A stretch of 64,000 bases of DNA, taken from positions 21,667 to 85,666 of the forward strand of contig NZ_JAKVIO010000015.1 in assembly GCF_022601895.1 (NCBI RefSeq), written 5' to 3'. The first letter of the stretch is position 1; each line of letters opens with the position of its first letter. The notes beneath the pieces are model-generated. The model searched no databases. It had not been told where the DNA came from and saw nothing but the letters and a program-made list of their open reading frames with translations. Below are positions 27,986 through 37,420 of the stretch, one piece after another. A program made the translations under genes and the position numbers. The DNA is from Sphingomonas sp. LaA6.9 (lineage in GTDB: Bacteria > Pseudomonadota > Alphaproteobacteria > Sphingomonadales > Sphingomonadaceae).

Positions 27986-29377
27986 TCAGAACGCGTTCTT
28001 GTGGACGACGACGCCAAAGGTCCGGAACAGGATTGCGATGTCGAGCCAGAGCGACCAGTCGCGGACATATTCAAGATCGGCGGCCAGGCGAATTTCGAGG
28101 TCGCGTGCATGGTGCGTCGCGCCCCTGAAGCCCCGGACCTGCGCAAGGCCCGTCAATCCGGGCATGCAGGCGTGACGCAACCAGTAGTTGCGGTCGATGT
28201 CCCAGAAGAGCTTGCTGCTCGCGGTCGAACCCAGCGCGTGCGGACGCGGCCCGACGAGGCTCATATTGCCGATGAGCACGTTGAAAAGCTGGGGCAGCTC
28301 GTCGATGCTCGTCGCGCGAATGAAACGACCGACGCGCGTGACGCGATCATCGTCGCGGCTGGCCGAGGTCGCGCCGATTGCGTCGGTCCGCTCGGCGCTC
28401 ATGGAGCGGAATTTGTACATCCGGAACAGCCTGTTGCCATGGCCGAGCCGCTGCTGAACGAACAGCACCGCGCCGGGGCTTTCGAGCTTGATCGCGATCG
28501 CGACCAGAATGAGCAGCGGCATGAGGAACGCGAGTGCCGGGATCACGATCGCGAGATCGAGCAGCCTTTTCAGCGTCAGGTCGAACATGCTCAGCGGGCG
28601 GATAGTGCTCGGGTCGACCGTTGTGCACGGGTCGCCGCGGAGCATCGCGTCGATGTCGGTGCGGACCTCGCAATCCACCGCGGCGCCTTTCAGTATCAAT
28701 GTCCAGTCGCGCTCGCGCTCGGGCGGGCAGGCGACCGTCACCTTGTCCACCGTGCGCAACAGGTTGCCGAGACGGTCGAGCATGATCGGATCGGACATGT
28801 CGGGCCGGATGCCGGCATCCTCGGCGCTCAGCGTGGCGCGGCCCGGCGTTGGAATGTGCGGCACGCCATCGACGATCATCAGTTCGTTCACAGGATTGTC
28901 GTCGAGCACGCGCCGCGCGATGTTGTCGGAGACTGCGCGCGCGACCGAGATCAGCAAGGCGCCGCTGCCGATTGCGGTCGCGATGAAGGCCGGATGGTGT
29001 TCTCGCAACAGCCCAAGGCTCTGGAGGATGAACAGCACGAGCACGCACGCGGCCATCAGCGACATGATCGCGCGCATCGTTCCGCGCACGGGGTCGGTCA
29101 GCGCGTCAAGCACATAGGCGCGGTTGTTGAGTGCGATGCCCGCAAATACGGGAACCACCAGTCCGGCGAGCTTCAGCCCCGGCGATGCGAACGGATTGTC
29201 GAGGAACAGGATGTTGGCGGCGAGAAAGGCGAGCAGGACTGCACCGGCATCCAGGATCAGCATCGAGGCGTACATGCCAAGCCGGCGCGATCGTTTCGTC
29301 AGTGTAAACGGAGGCGTAGCGTGCACTGCCGCCGTGGCAAATGGCTTGCCTTGAACCGAACCGACTGGGGCGTTCAT
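27986..29377 (-). CDS. Exopolysaccharide polyprenyl-phosphate sugar-1-phosphate transferase (WcaJ/GumD type)
   Basis: 463 residues from the ATG at 29375-29377, preceded by AGGAG. Four N-terminal membrane helices and a soluble middle domain are followed by the bacterial sugar-transferase domain: [19 protein letters not shown], the catalytic [40 protein letters not shown] and [10 protein letters not shown]. It would load the first sugar phosphate onto undecaprenyl phosphate for exopolysaccharide assembly. An acetyltransferase and a Wza-like export lipoprotein follow, but no polymerase or flippase is near. Confidence 0.93.
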   Translation of the reverse strand: MNAPVGSVQGKPFATAAVHATPPFTLTKRSRRLGMYASMLILDAGAVLLAFLAANILFLDNPFASPGLKLAGLVVPVFAGIALNNRAYVLDALTDPVRGTMRAIMSLMAACVLVLFILQSLGLLREHHPAFIATAIGSGALLISVARAVSDNIARRVLDDNPVNELMIVDGVPHIPTPGRATLSAEDAGIRPDMSDPIMLDRLGNLLRTVDKVTVACPPERERDWTLILKGAAVDCEVRTDIDAMLRGDPCTTVDPSTIRPLSMFDLTLKRLLDLAIVIPALAFLMPLLILVAIAIKLESPGAVLFVQQRLGHGNRLFRMYKFRSMSAERTDAIGATSASRDDDRVTRVGRFIRATSIDELPQLFNVLIGNMSLVGPRPHALGSTASSKLFWDIDRNYWLRHACMPGLTGLAQVRGFRGATHHARDLEIRLAADLEYVRDWSLWLDIAILFRTFGVVVHKNAF

Positions 29378-29749
29378 TACAGCTCCTAACGCTTTACTCA
29401 CCCGTAAAGGCAGTTGTGGCCGGTCCTCTCCCAGACCCGACCAAGACATGCCTATTTATGCTGCAATGCAATAACGATGCGACGCACGGCATCTTTTTTG
29501 AGAGGAGTTGAACCAACTCATTTTCAACCCGCCCCTTTTTAGTCTTGCCCGCCCATTCCCGCCATTTGTGCAGCCCGTGCAGAACCCGACCTGTCTGCAA
29601 GGGTTCCGGATACAAGAGACGGGATGTGCATGGAGCGCGATCAGACACTTCGCAGCGGCCAGGAGAGGCGCAAATGGTGACGGAACCGTTCGCTTGTGCG
29701 TGCATTTCCTGTCGCGCTGCAGCATCATGCCGCAACCAGGGAGATACGC
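29378..29749. other. Divergent promoter region of the exopolysaccharide genes
   Basis: 372 bases between the leftward sugar-transferase gene and the rightward acetyltransferase. It is less GC-rich near 29450-29530 (GCATCTTTTTTGAGAGGAG, TTCATTTTCAACC), as expected for promoters. No gene, strong dyad or repeat was recognised. Confidence 0.5.
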
Positions 29750-30388
29750 TTGACGAGTCATACTGCCGACACAGCGCGGCCACGCCGTTTCAGACAGGTC
29801 CGCGCGCTGATCGCGTCCGATCTCTATCGCTATGCCGGCGCAATCGGGACCAGGCCTTTTCTGCGTCATTTCCTGTTCACGCCGGGCTTCAAATATTCGA
29901 CGGTGATGCGGATGTGCGGCTATCTGAAGCAGCGCAAGGCGCTGAAATGGACGCTCTACCCGCCCTTCAAATTCCTGCTGCTGCACTATCGCTACAAATA
30001 CGGGATCGCGATCCCCGAATATACGCGGATCGGTCCGGGCTTTTTCATCAACCGCTTCGGCAACATCATGGTCAATGGCGATGCGGTCATCGGCGCCAAT
30101 TGCAACATCACGCATGGTGCGATGCTCGGCCAGATGAACCGCGGACCAAAGGCGGGTTCGCCGATCCTGGGCGATGACGTCTTCCTAGCTGCGGGATGCA
30201 AGGTGATCGGTCGCATCCATCTGGGCGACCGCGCGGCGGTGGGCGCCAATGCAGTCGTCACCAAAGACGTGCCCGAAGACGGCGTCGTTGGCGGGATTCC
30301 CGCGAAGCTGCTGTCGACCAACGGTTCGGAGGGCTACATCAACCGGCGGGTGAACCCCGATATCAGCAAGGGATTTCGTCCCGCCTAG
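29750..30388 (+). CDS. Left-handed beta-helix acetyltransferase (serine acetyltransferase-like)
   Basis: 212 residues from TTG 29750, chosen because GGGAGA lies five bases upstream; the upstream in-frame ATG at 29696 has no ribosome site. The helical N-terminus (LIASDLYRYAG) leads into hexapeptide repeats from about residue 95 (IGPGFFINRFGNIMVNGDAVIGANCNI), with a catalytic-type His in NITHGAMLG and GGIPAKLLS at the end. It probably O-acetylates a sugar of the exopolysaccharide. It overlaps the convergent export gene by four bases. Confidence 0.88.
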   Translation: MTSHTADTARPRRFRQVRALIASDLYRYAGAIGTRPFLRHFLFTPGFKYSTVMRMCGYLKQRKALKWTLYPPFKFLLLHYRYKYGIAIPEYTRIGPGFFINRFGNIMVNGDAVIGANCNITHGAMLGQMNRGPKAGSPILGDDVFLAAGCKVIGRIHLGDRAAVGANAVVTKDVPEDGVVGGIPAKLLSTNGSEGYINRRVNPDISKGFRPA

Positions 30389-30945
30389 AAGTAGCGCTCG
30401 GCGATGCGGATCGTGTCGCCGGGCATCAGGAACACCTGCCCCTTCAGCGCCAGTTCGCGTTCAACATTCTCGCCCGCGCGTTTCAGGAAGACCTTCTTCT
30501 GCTGTGCGCGATAGCTGAAGCCTTCCGCCTTGGCGACTGCGGCAAGCGCGGTCATGCCGGGGACATAGGCATATTCGCCGGGCTTGTTGACCTCGCCCAT
30601 CACATAGACGGGCCTGTAGCTCTTCACCTCCACGGTCACGCGCGGGTTGAGCAGGAAGCCGTCCGCAAGCCGGTTCTGGATCGCGCTCTGGAGCTGTTGC
30701 GCGGTCTTGCCCATGGCGGGGATCGCACCAATCAGCGGAAAGGGCAGATTGCCGTCCGCGTCGATCGTGAAATCGCCGGTGAGCGTGGGTTCGCCAAAGG
30801 TGGTGATCTTCAGCGCCTCGCCCGCGCCCAGCGCATAGGCGGGCGCTGCGGCGGTCGGGGGAGGGGCGGGTTGCTGTGCCGAACAGGCGGCGAAGGGAAT
30901 GGCGATTGCGGCCCAATGGCCCAGGACGACACGACGCAACGACAT
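30385..30945 (-). CDS. Polysaccharide export outer-membrane lipoprotein (Wza/GelD-like)
   Basis: 186 residues from the ATG at 30943-30945, with GAGGAG upstream. The lipoprotein signal ends at a lipobox (IPFAAC). The Poly_export domain (YALGAGEALKITTFGEPTLTG) and an SLBB domain (VYVMGEVNKPGEYAYVPG) follow. It is a short Wza-type protein, as in sphingan (GelD) systems, and forms the export channel. The open frame continues upstream to 31143 under the start of the aminotransferase gene; that part is not coding. Confidence 0.92.
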   Translation of the reverse strand: MSLRRVVLGHWAAIAIPFAACSAQQPAPPPTAAAPAYALGAGEALKITTFGEPTLTGDFTIDADGNLPFPLIGAIPAMGKTAQQLQSAIQNRLADGFLLNPRVTVEVKSYRPVYVMGEVNKPGEYAYVPGMTALAAVAKAEGFSYRAQQKKVFLKRAGENVERELALKGQVFLMPGDTIRIAERYF

Positions 30946-31148
30946 CAAACGCTCCTCATACGCGGGTGGAGCGCGCGGTACAGATGCGGCGCCTCCGGGG
31001 ACGGATAATGCAGCGATGGCAATCGGGTTCCGTCTCCAAAGCTCGCGACGACGCCACCACGATCGCATTGGCCCTTGCGCCCGACCGCCCACATGCGGCA
31101 TCGCCTCGCGCGACTTGCCACCCGCCACCTTCAGGAAGGCCATATCCG

Positions 31149-32330
31149 ATGTTCGACCAGTTGAAGCCGCAGCCGGCGGATGCCCTGTTGTCGCTGATCA
31201 AACTCTACAACGCCGATCCGCGCGACACCAAGATCGACCTCGGCGTGGGCGTCTATCGTGACGAGACGGGGGGTACGCCGGTGTTCGCCGCAGTGAAGGC
31301 GGCGGAGCGCAGGCTGATCGCGGAACAGGACAGCAAGGCCTATCTGGGACCGGAGGGCGACATCGGCTTCGTTGCCGCCGTCCGCGAGCTGGCGCTGGAT
31401 GGCGCGGTCGCGCCCGATCGCGTGGTCGGCCTCCAGACGCCGGGCGGCACCGGCGCGCTGCGCCTCGCGATCGAACTCGTCGTGCGCAATCTGCCCGACA
31501 CGACCTTCTGGGTCGGGACGCCAACCTGGCCCGTCCATATGTCGATCCTGACCGGCCTTGGCGCGAAGGTCAGGACCTATGAGCATTTCGACATCAGGCG
31601 GCAGGCGCTCAATGCCGATGCGCTGCTTGCCGCCGCGCGCGAGGCGGGCAGGGGCGATATCTTCCTGCTCCATGGCTGCTGCCACAATCCGACGGGCGCC
31701 GATCTCGCGATCGAGCACTGGCGCGAGGTCGCGCAGATCCTCTCCGGCAACGGCGCGGTCCCGCTGATCGATCTTGCCTATCACGGGCTGGGCGAGGGAC
31801 TTGATGCGGACGCAGCCGGTGCGCGCCACCTGCTCGCCGCGTTTCCCGAAGCGCTGCTTGCCTATAGCTGCGACAAGAATTTCGGCGTCTACCGCGAGCG
31901 TACGGGGGCGGTCTTCGCGATCGCCGCCGACGCGGCTGCGGCCGAGGTGGCGGGGTCGAACCTCGCGACGATCGGGCGCAACAACTGGTCGATGCCGCCC
32001 GATCACGGCGCGGCGGTGGCGCGAATCATCCTGACTGATGCCGGCCTGCGTTCACAATGGCATGGCGAGCTTCAGGGTATGCAGGCACGCCTGTCGCAGA
32101 TCCGCCAGCAGCTCGCTGCGTGCGGCACGACCGGTGACGTCGACCTGTCGCACATCGCCGGGCAGCGCGGCATGTTCGCGACGTTGCCGCTGTCGGGCGC
32201 CGCGATCGTGGCGCTGCGCGAACGCCACGGCGTCTACATGGCGGGTTCGGGCCGGATCAACATCGCCGGGCTCGCAGAGCGCGATTGCGACCGTTTTGTC
32301 GCCGCGCTCGCCGATGTGGCCGGGCTCTGA
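31149..32330 (+). CDS. Aromatic/aspartate aminotransferase (TyrB-like, PLP class I)
   Basis: 393 residues from the ATG at 31149. Type Ia aminotransferase: N-terminal DQLKPQPADALLSLIKLYNADPR, substrate-region VGVYRDETGGTPVF, HGCCHNPTG, IDLAYHGLGEG, and the PLP lysine in YSCDKNFGVYRERTG, with Asp where many relatives have Ser before the Lys. The terminal RINIAGL holds the carboxylate-binding region. It transfers the amino group between aspartate or aromatic amino acids and 2-oxoglutarate. It is convergent with the flagellar gene flgB, six bases apart. Confidence 0.93.
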   Translation: MFDQLKPQPADALLSLIKLYNADPRDTKIDLGVGVYRDETGGTPVFAAVKAAERRLIAEQDSKAYLGPEGDIGFVAAVRELALDGAVAPDRVVGLQTPGGTGALRLAIELVVRNLPDTTFWVGTPTWPVHMSILTGLGAKVRTYEHFDIRRQALNADALLAAAREAGRGDIFLLHGCCHNPTGADLAIEHWREVAQILSGNGAVPLIDLAYHGLGEGLDADAAGARHLLAAFPEALLAYSCDKNFGVYRERTGAVFAIAADAAAAEVAGSNLATIGRNNWSMPPDHGAAVARIILTDAGLRSQWHGELQGMQARLSQIRQQLAACGTTGDVDLSHIAGQRGMFATLPLSGAAIVALRERHGVYMAGSGRINIAGLAERDCDRFVAALADVAGL

Positions 32331-32336
32331 CGCTTA

Positions 32337-32765
32337 CTACACGCCCCGACCGATCGCTGCCTTGAGCAGTCCCATCTGCTTACGGTAGAGATTGGTCATC
32401 GCGGCGAAATCGGCCTGGACCTGGCCCATTTTGAGCAACTGGTCCTCGATGGTGACATTGTTGCCATCGGGCTTGGTCTCGCTGGTGTCGGTGTCGGATA
32501 TGATGCCCGTTCCGGTCTGGATCGGTGTCGCGCCGAGGGCGGCCATTCCGCCGGTGATCTGGATGCGGGGACGGCCGACGCGCGGCTTGCCGTTCAGCGC
32601 CCCCTGAGCGGCGAGCAGAGCCGAAAAATCGGGTGCCTCGACCTCCTTGGCCTTGAACTTCGGCGTTTCGCTGTTGGCGATATTCTCTGCGATCACGCGC
32701 TGACGCTGCGCGAGATGCTTCATCTGCTGGTGGATGCCCGTCATCAGCGGAGAGGTGCTGGTCAT
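32337..32765 (-). CDS. flgB: Flagellar basal-body rod protein FlgB
   Basis: 142 residues. The N-terminal rod motif HLAQRQRVIAENIANSETPKFKAKEVEAPDF is the hallmark of FlgB and related rod proteins, and the C-terminal helix is MTNLYRKQMGLLKAAIGR. It forms the proximal rod in the periplasm. It is the second gene of the pair with the large FlaEY-like protein, 12 bases after its stop. flgC and fliE, which usually follow, are absent here; the next gene is the convergent aminotransferase. Confidence 0.93.
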   Translation of the reverse strand: MTSTSPLMTGIHQQMKHLAQRQRVIAENIANSETPKFKAKEVEAPDFSALLAAQGALNGKPRVGRPRIQITGGMAALGATPIQTGTGIISDTDTSETKPDGNNVTIEDQLLKMGQVQADFAAMTNLYRKQMGLLKAAIGRGV

Positions 32766-32776
32766 CTTGCGTTTCC

Positions 32777-35488
32777 TTATGCCGCGCTGCCGCCGAGGCG
32801 ATCGAGGGCGGCCTGATAATTTGCGAGTTGCGCCTGTTGATAGGGCGAACCCGCGCCCGTCACGGTGCCGTTGACGAGGGCCGCCTTGGTGTCATCCCAA
32901 TAGAGCGAGCGGTAGGCGGTCTGCGTCATCGAGAGCGCGGCCTTGATCGTGTTGAGCGCAGCCGCCGCATCGGTCGCGCTGTTCAGGTTGAGCGCGCTCG
33001 ACAATCCGAGCCCGTAGTTTCCGCCGGGCTTCACCTTGGGATCATCGGGCTGCGGCGTCGGCGAGGCGAACAGCTTGGCGGGAGTAAGGCCCAGCTTGCC
33101 AAGCGCGTCCTTGCCCTCTGCGCCTGCCATGAGCTCGATCGGATAGCCCTGCTTGGCCGTGATCTGCAACGTCACCTGGCCGTTCAGCTTGGGCGTTGTG
33201 ACCGTGGCGTTCTTGCCCGCAATCTTGCGGATCTTCTCAGCCAGTGAGGCGAGCGTTTCGTCCGCCGCGATCGTGATCTTCTTTTCCTTGCCCTCGCCCA
33301 GCCTGATGCTGAATTCGTCGCCTGCGCGCAGCGTCGTCTGCGCGGTCAGGCTGATCGAATTGCCCGCGTTGATCTGGCCACGGTGCAGGCCGAGCGCGCC
33401 GAGCGCGGTGCTGCCGCCACTGGCGGCGGCGATCCGCACGGGCTCGGCGCGGTGCGAGGCGCGCCCGAACTGGTTGATGTCCTCGACCGCGCCCGTTGCC
33501 GTATCGATCCTGCCGATAAAGGCGTCCACGGCTCCGGTCCGCGCACCGTCGAGCGCGCCGGTCGTCCTGCCGCCAACATAGAGGTCGCCGTTCATGAAGG
33601 CGACGCTGTCGATCTGGTCGTCGTCGGCCGAGCCGACATATGTCGTGCTCATGCCCGAAAGCGCACTGTCGATACGCGTCACGAAGCCGTCGCGGCCGCC
33701 GCTGATGCCATTGACCTGTGTGCCACCAAGCGCGGCAGTGGTCGACCCGACCACCGCGATTTCGCCCGTGGCCGATACCGCGATCGCGCGTGCATCGGCA
33801 GCGCCGAGGTTCAGCTGGCCGAGATCGGTGGCGAGTGCGCTGCTGTCGAGCCGGTGCAGCGTGGCGTTGCCATTTTCCTTGGTGAGCGCGAGCAGCTCAC
33901 CCGAGCTGTCGATGGCGAGCGCCGTTACGGTGTCACTGCCGCCGCTGTCGATCGTGCGGCGTTCCTGCAACTTGCCCGTGGCGTCGAGCCGCGCGACAAA
34001 GGCGTCGCCGCCGCCCGCGGCGGACTTTCCGCCGACATAGATCGCGCCGTCATTGCCAACTGTGACCGCGCTTGCGGTATCGTTGCCGAGGCTGCGCACG
34101 GTGGTCGCAAACATCTCGTCGCCATCGGCGTCGAAGCGGGCGACGAGCATGTCGCTGTCGCTGCCCAGACTGCCGTTGAATGGCCCCTTGACCGTGCCCG
34201 CGACGACCACCTCGCCATTGGGGGTGATGCTGACCGCGGCGCCCTCGGCTTCACCTGCCACGCCCAGCGTACGCTGCCAGACGACCTTGCCTTCGCTGTC
34301 CACCTTGGTGAGGAACAGATCATTGCCGCCATCGGAGAGGTTGGCGCCCAGATCGCCCGCGGTGGTGCCGACGATATAGCAGAACCCCTGCGCATCGGTG
34401 GCGATGGCGCGCGCGTTGGTCGCAGCGAATACGGTGGGGTCGACGGGCTTGGCATCCTTGGCCACGGGCCTGGTGCTGGCGCTCTGCGTAGCCTGCTGGG
34501 TCGCCGTCCGGTCGATTGCGTTGATCGTGCCGAGCGTGACGCGTGTGCCGCCGCCGGCGGGATCGTCGATGCGGAACATCTGTGCGGATGCCGGTGCATC
34601 CATCCCGGTCAGACCGCTCACGACCATCAGCGCGTCCTTCGCGCCAACCTGATCCATCGAAAGGGTTTCGGTGCCCGGCGTATTGACGACGAAGCCCCAG
34701 CTGTCGCCGTTCTTCTCGACGGTCACGCGCGACTGCCACCGAGGAACGGGATTCCCGCCAGCGTCTGTCACTGGAACGCCATTGGCGTCGCGCATCGGCA
34801 CCGAGGTAATCGCGGCATTGATCGCAGCGGCGACGGAATCGAGCGTTGGCGGCTGCGTCGTTGTCGAGAGGTCGACGGTCACGCTGTCGGCGACACCGCC
34901 AGCGCGTGCGAGGCTGATCTTGAAGACCTCATTGCCGACGAGACCCGGTATCGGAGCGGCGCGCGTTTCGACCACGCCCTCGCCAAGAGTCTTGCCCGTG
35001 GAGGGCGGGGTGATGCCGACGGTCTTCACGCTCCTCGAAGGTTGCGTGAAGGCGAGGTTGAGCTTGTCGGTGTCGGCCTGGCCCAGAAACGCCTGAAGGT
35101 CGGCCATCCCCTTTGCGAAGGTCTGCTGAAGCGACTTGCGCTCAGCCGCCGAGGTTCCGGTCTTGGCGGCGCTTTCGGCGAGCAGCCGGAGCCGGTCGAG
35201 CGCCTTGTAGGCAGTGAAGGCGGTTTGCACGTCGGGCAGGGAATCGAGCGAACGGCTCCATCCGGCGTCGACAATCGAGCGCATCTTCTTGATCGCCGCG
35301 ATCTGCGAGGAGACGGGCAGGCTTGATCCGGCCTCCTTCCAGGGAGGCGTCGTCTCAGGCGTCGTGAAAGCCTTTTTTGCAAGGATCACCGCTGCGCTGT
35401 CGATATTGGCGCCCGAGAAAAGGCCGAGATAGCTGCTGCTGCCCGACAGCATGGTGAGCCCGATCAGCCCGCTCGATAAATTTGTCAC
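32777..35488 (-). CDS. Large FlaEY-like protein with beta-propeller (SBBP-type) repeats, flagellar locus
   Basis: 903 residues if started at GTG 35488 (MTNLSSGLIGLTMLSG), which has GGAGG eight bases upstream; TTG at 35491 is an alternative. The N-terminus is Ser/Gly/Leu-rich, the middle (about 240-420) is beta-rich, and residues about 430-690 hold repeated blades of the type AIATDAQGFCYIVGTTAGD / AVTVGNDGAIYVGGKSA, as in SBBP beta-propellers. The C-terminus (LNLNSATDAAAALNTIKAALSMTQTAYRSLY) resembles flagellin/hook-associated ends. This architecture matches what is called FlaEY in Caulobacter. The open frame extends antisense through fliG and is not real there. Confidence 0.8.
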   Translation of the reverse strand: MTNLSSGLIGLTMLSGSSSYLGLFSGANIDSAAVILAKKAFTTPETTPPWKEAGSSLPVSSQIAAIKKMRSIVDAGWSRSLDSLPDVQTAFTAYKALDRLRLLAESAAKTGTSAAERKSLQQTFAKGMADLQAFLGQADTDKLNLAFTQPSRSVKTVGITPPSTGKTLGEGVVETRAAPIPGLVGNEVFKISLARAGGVADSVTVDLSTTTQPPTLDSVAAAINAAITSVPMRDANGVPVTDAGGNPVPRWQSRVTVEKNGDSWGFVVNTPGTETLSMDQVGAKDALMVVSGLTGMDAPASAQMFRIDDPAGGGTRVTLGTINAIDRTATQQATQSASTRPVAKDAKPVDPTVFAATNARAIATDAQGFCYIVGTTAGDLGANLSDGGNDLFLTKVDSEGKVVWQRTLGVAGEAEGAAVSITPNGEVVVAGTVKGPFNGSLGSDSDMLVARFDADGDEMFATTVRSLGNDTASAVTVGNDGAIYVGGKSAAGGGDAFVARLDATGKLQERRTIDSGGSDTVTALAIDSSGELLALTKENGNATLHRLDSSALATDLGQLNLGAADARAIAVSATGEIAVVGSTTAALGGTQVNGISGGRDGFVTRIDSALSGMSTTYVGSADDDQIDSVAFMNGDLYVGGRTTGALDGARTGAVDAFIGRIDTATGAVEDINQFGRASHRAEPVRIAAASGGSTALGALGLHRGQINAGNSISLTAQTTLRAGDEFSIRLGEGKEKKITIAADETLASLAEKIRKIAGKNATVTTPKLNGQVTLQITAKQGYPIELMAGAEGKDALGKLGLTPAKLFASPTPQPDDPKVKPGGNYGLGLSSALNLNSATDAAAALNTIKAALSMTQTAYRSLYWDDTKAALVNGTVTGAGSPYQQAQLANYQAALDRLGGSAA

Positions 35489-35524
35489 CAAACTCGCCTC
35501 CACACGCCGGTCCACCCGGTCTTC

Positions 35525-35532
35525 TCCTATAA
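35525..35532 (+). promoter_or_regulatory. TCCTATAA flagellar promoter element before fliG
   Basis: Exact octamer, followed by GATAGAGGA, in the divergent region between the FlaEY-like gene and fliG, about 60 bases before the fliG start. It is one of six exact copies upstream of flagellar genes. Confidence 0.65.
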
Positions 35533-35590
35533 GATAGAGGAAGCGCGGCCCCGACGGGCCCGAATGCGCGAATATTTTGGGGAATAGTGC

Positions 35591-36625
35591 ATGAGCGTAA
35601 TGACGCCGGTCGGCGAACCGCCGGAGTTGAAAAAATACTCGGGCGTCCAGCGTGCCGCAGCGCTGATGCTGGCGCTGGGTCGCGATCATGGCGGCCCGAT
35701 CTGGGAGCAGCTGTCGACCGACGAGATCAAGGAGCTGTCCTCCTGCATCGCCGGGCTGGGCCGCATCCCCTCGGCCGTCGTCGAGCATCTGCTCGTCCAG
35801 TTCTCGGGCGAGGTCTCCAGCATGTCTTCGCTCCACGGATCGTTCGAGACGACCGAGCGGCTCCTCGAAGGCATCCTTCCAGCCGATCGCGTCAAGGAAA
35901 TCATGGAGGACATTCGTGGTCCATCCGGTCGCACGATGTGGGACAAGCTTTCCAATGTCAGCGAAACCGTGCTCGCCGGCTATCTGAAGAACGAGTATCC
36001 GCAGACGGTCGCGGTGATCCTGCACAAGCTCCGCTCCGACCACGCCGCGCGCGTGCTCGCGGAGCTGCCGGAGGAACTGGCGACCGATGTTGTGATGCGC
36101 ATGCTCCGCATGGACACGGTGCAGAAGGACGTGATCCTGCAGGTCGAGCAGACGCTGAAGAGCGAGTTCATGACCAATCTCTCGCGCGCGCAGCGTCGCG
36201 ATCCGCACGAGGCGATGGCCGAGGTGTTCAACGCACTCGATCGCTCGACCGAAGAGGCGATGCTGACTGCGCTCGACGATCGCGCGCCCGAGTCCGCAGA
36301 AAAGATCCGCGCACTGATGTTCACCTTCGAGGATCTCGCAAACCTGTTGCCCGCCGCGATCCAGACGATCGTCCGCAACTGCAACAAGCGCGAGCTGGCG
36401 CTGGCGCTGAAGGGCGCGCCCGAGGAGATGAAGCAGATGTTCTTCGCGGGCATGACCGAACGCGCGGCCAAGCTGATGCGCGACGACATGGCCGCGATGG
36501 GGCCGGTGCGCGCGCGCGAATGCGAGGAAGCCCAGACCAATCTTGTACGCCTGGCAAAGTCGCTCGGCGATCGCGGCGAGATCATGCTCGTCGATCCCAA
36601 GAGCGACGACGCGATGATCTACTGA
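35591..36625 (+). CDS. fliG: Flagellar motor switch protein FliG
   Basis: 344 residues, normal length. FliG N, middle and C domains are visible: YSGVQRAAALMLALG, the middle EYPQTVAVILHKLRSDHAARVL and the C-terminal torque helix region (MFTFEDLANLLPAAIQTIVRNCNKRELALALKGAPEEMKQMFFAGMTERAA) with its charged residues. It sits in the cytoplasmic C-ring and meets the stator. It leads the order fliG-fliH-fliF-fliN, in which fliF is displaced from its usual place before fliG. Confidence 0.96.
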   Translation: MSVMTPVGEPPELKKYSGVQRAAALMLALGRDHGGPIWEQLSTDEIKELSSCIAGLGRIPSAVVEHLLVQFSGEVSSMSSLHGSFETTERLLEGILPADRVKEIMEDIRGPSGRTMWDKLSNVSETVLAGYLKNEYPQTVAVILHKLRSDHAARVLAELPEELATDVVMRMLRMDTVQKDVILQVEQTLKSEFMTNLSRAQRRDPHEAMAEVFNALDRSTEEAMLTALDDRAPESAEKIRALMFTFEDLANLLPAAIQTIVRNCNKRELALALKGAPEEMKQMFFAGMTERAAKLMRDDMAAMGPVRARECEEAQTNLVRLAKSLGDRGEIMLVDPKSDDAMIY

Positions 36626-36662
36626 CGGCGCGCCTGCGCGTGCCCTTGATATTGAAAGGTCG

Positions 36663-37334
36663 ATGATGGAGGCCGCCATCCACGTAAAGCCATTCGGGTT
36701 CGATCGCGTCTTCCGCTTCGCCACGAGCGACACAGGCGCCGCGCACAATACCGAGCTGCTCAAGCAGATCGCGGCATTGCAGGCCGAGATCGATCGGCAG
36801 GCCGCGGCGCACGAAGCCGCGCTTTCAAGAGCGCGGGTCGACGGGTTCGAAGCCGGGCTCGTCCAGGCGCGGAGCGAACGCGCGACGGCATTGCTTGCCG
36901 CCGCCGACGCGCTTCACGCGTCGCTCGACGAGATCGACGCGCGCCTGTCCGAGACGGCGGACTCGATGGTACGCGATGCGGCGGAGGTCGCGATCGCTGC
37001 GGCGGACGTGCTGGCGGGTCATGCGGTGGCGAAGGCCCCGGGCCGCGCCATCGATGAGGCGTTGGGCCGCGTGCTCGAACAGATCGGCCGCGGAACCCGC
37101 CTGAACGTCCGGGTCAACCCGGCGCTGGCGGAGGAGGTGGAGCGGCTTGTGGCGGCGCGTGCCGGGCAGGAGCGCAGGACGCTTTCCATCGCCGTGATCA
37201 CCGATGACGCGCTGGCGCCTGGTGACGCCGTGATCTTCTGGGACGAAGGCGGACTGGCGATCGACGGTGCCGCCCGCCGTGCGGCAGTGATGGCCGAACT
37301 CGGCGCGCTCGTCACCGATCCGCGCGGCGCATAA
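36663..37334 (+). CDS. fliH: Flagellar assembly protein FliH (FlbE)
   Basis: 223 residues. The N-terminal Pro-Phe segment (AAIHVKPFGFDRVF) and the long coiled coil rich in Ala/Glu/Arg are typical of FliH, and the C-terminal domain (LNVRVNPALAEEVERLVAARAG...DDALAPGDAVIFWDEGGLAIDG) matches FliH/HrpE. It regulates the FliI ATPase in the flagellar export apparatus. It starts 37 bases after fliG in the position of Caulobacter flbE. Two adjacent ATG codons make the start uncertain by one residue. Confidence 0.9.
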   Translation: MMEAAIHVKPFGFDRVFRFATSDTGAAHNTELLKQIAALQAEIDRQAAAHEAALSRARVDGFEAGLVQARSERATALLAAADALHASLDEIDARLSETADSMVRDAAEVAIAAADVLAGHAVAKAPGRAIDEALGRVLEQIGRGTRLNVRVNPALAEEVERLVAARAGQERRTLSIAVITDDALAPGDAVIFWDEGGLAIDGAARRAAVMAELGALVTDPRGA

Positions 37335-37347
37335 AAACTTTCGACCC

Positions 37348-37380
37348 GGCAAGAGTTGCCTAGCCCGATCATCCTATAAT
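37348..37380 (+). promoter_or_regulatory. fliF promoter: GGCAA-GAG-TTGCC dyad plus TCCTATAAT
   Basis: The perfect dyad GGCAAGAGTTGCC (37348-37360) lies 11 bases before TCCTATAA (37372-37379; TATAAT 37375-37380). The dyad resembles the ftr-type sites bound by FlbD-like proteins and recurs at 48737 and, with one change, at 58753. Confidence 0.75.
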
Positions 37381-37420
37381 GAGAGAGGCAAGGGCAGGGG
37401 GCCTTTGTTGCTAGATAGTT

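Noticed and set aside
30946..31143. N-terminal extension of the Wza-like lipoprotein
   Set aside because: A lipoprotein signal and a GAGGAG site define the start at 30945; the extension is Arg-rich shadow sequence.
36690..36720. tRNA T-loop-like GGTTCGATCGC
   Set aside because: It is inside fliH coding sequence and no acceptor or anticodon arms surround it. No tRNA was found in the window.
35489..36763. Open frame on the minus strand continuing upstream of the FlaEY-like protein
   Set aside because: It is antisense to fliG and the start of fliH, whose protein motifs are certain. Its residues show the His/Arg/Asp-rich shadow composition of antisense frames in GC-rich DNA, and a good GTG with GGAGG exists at 35488.
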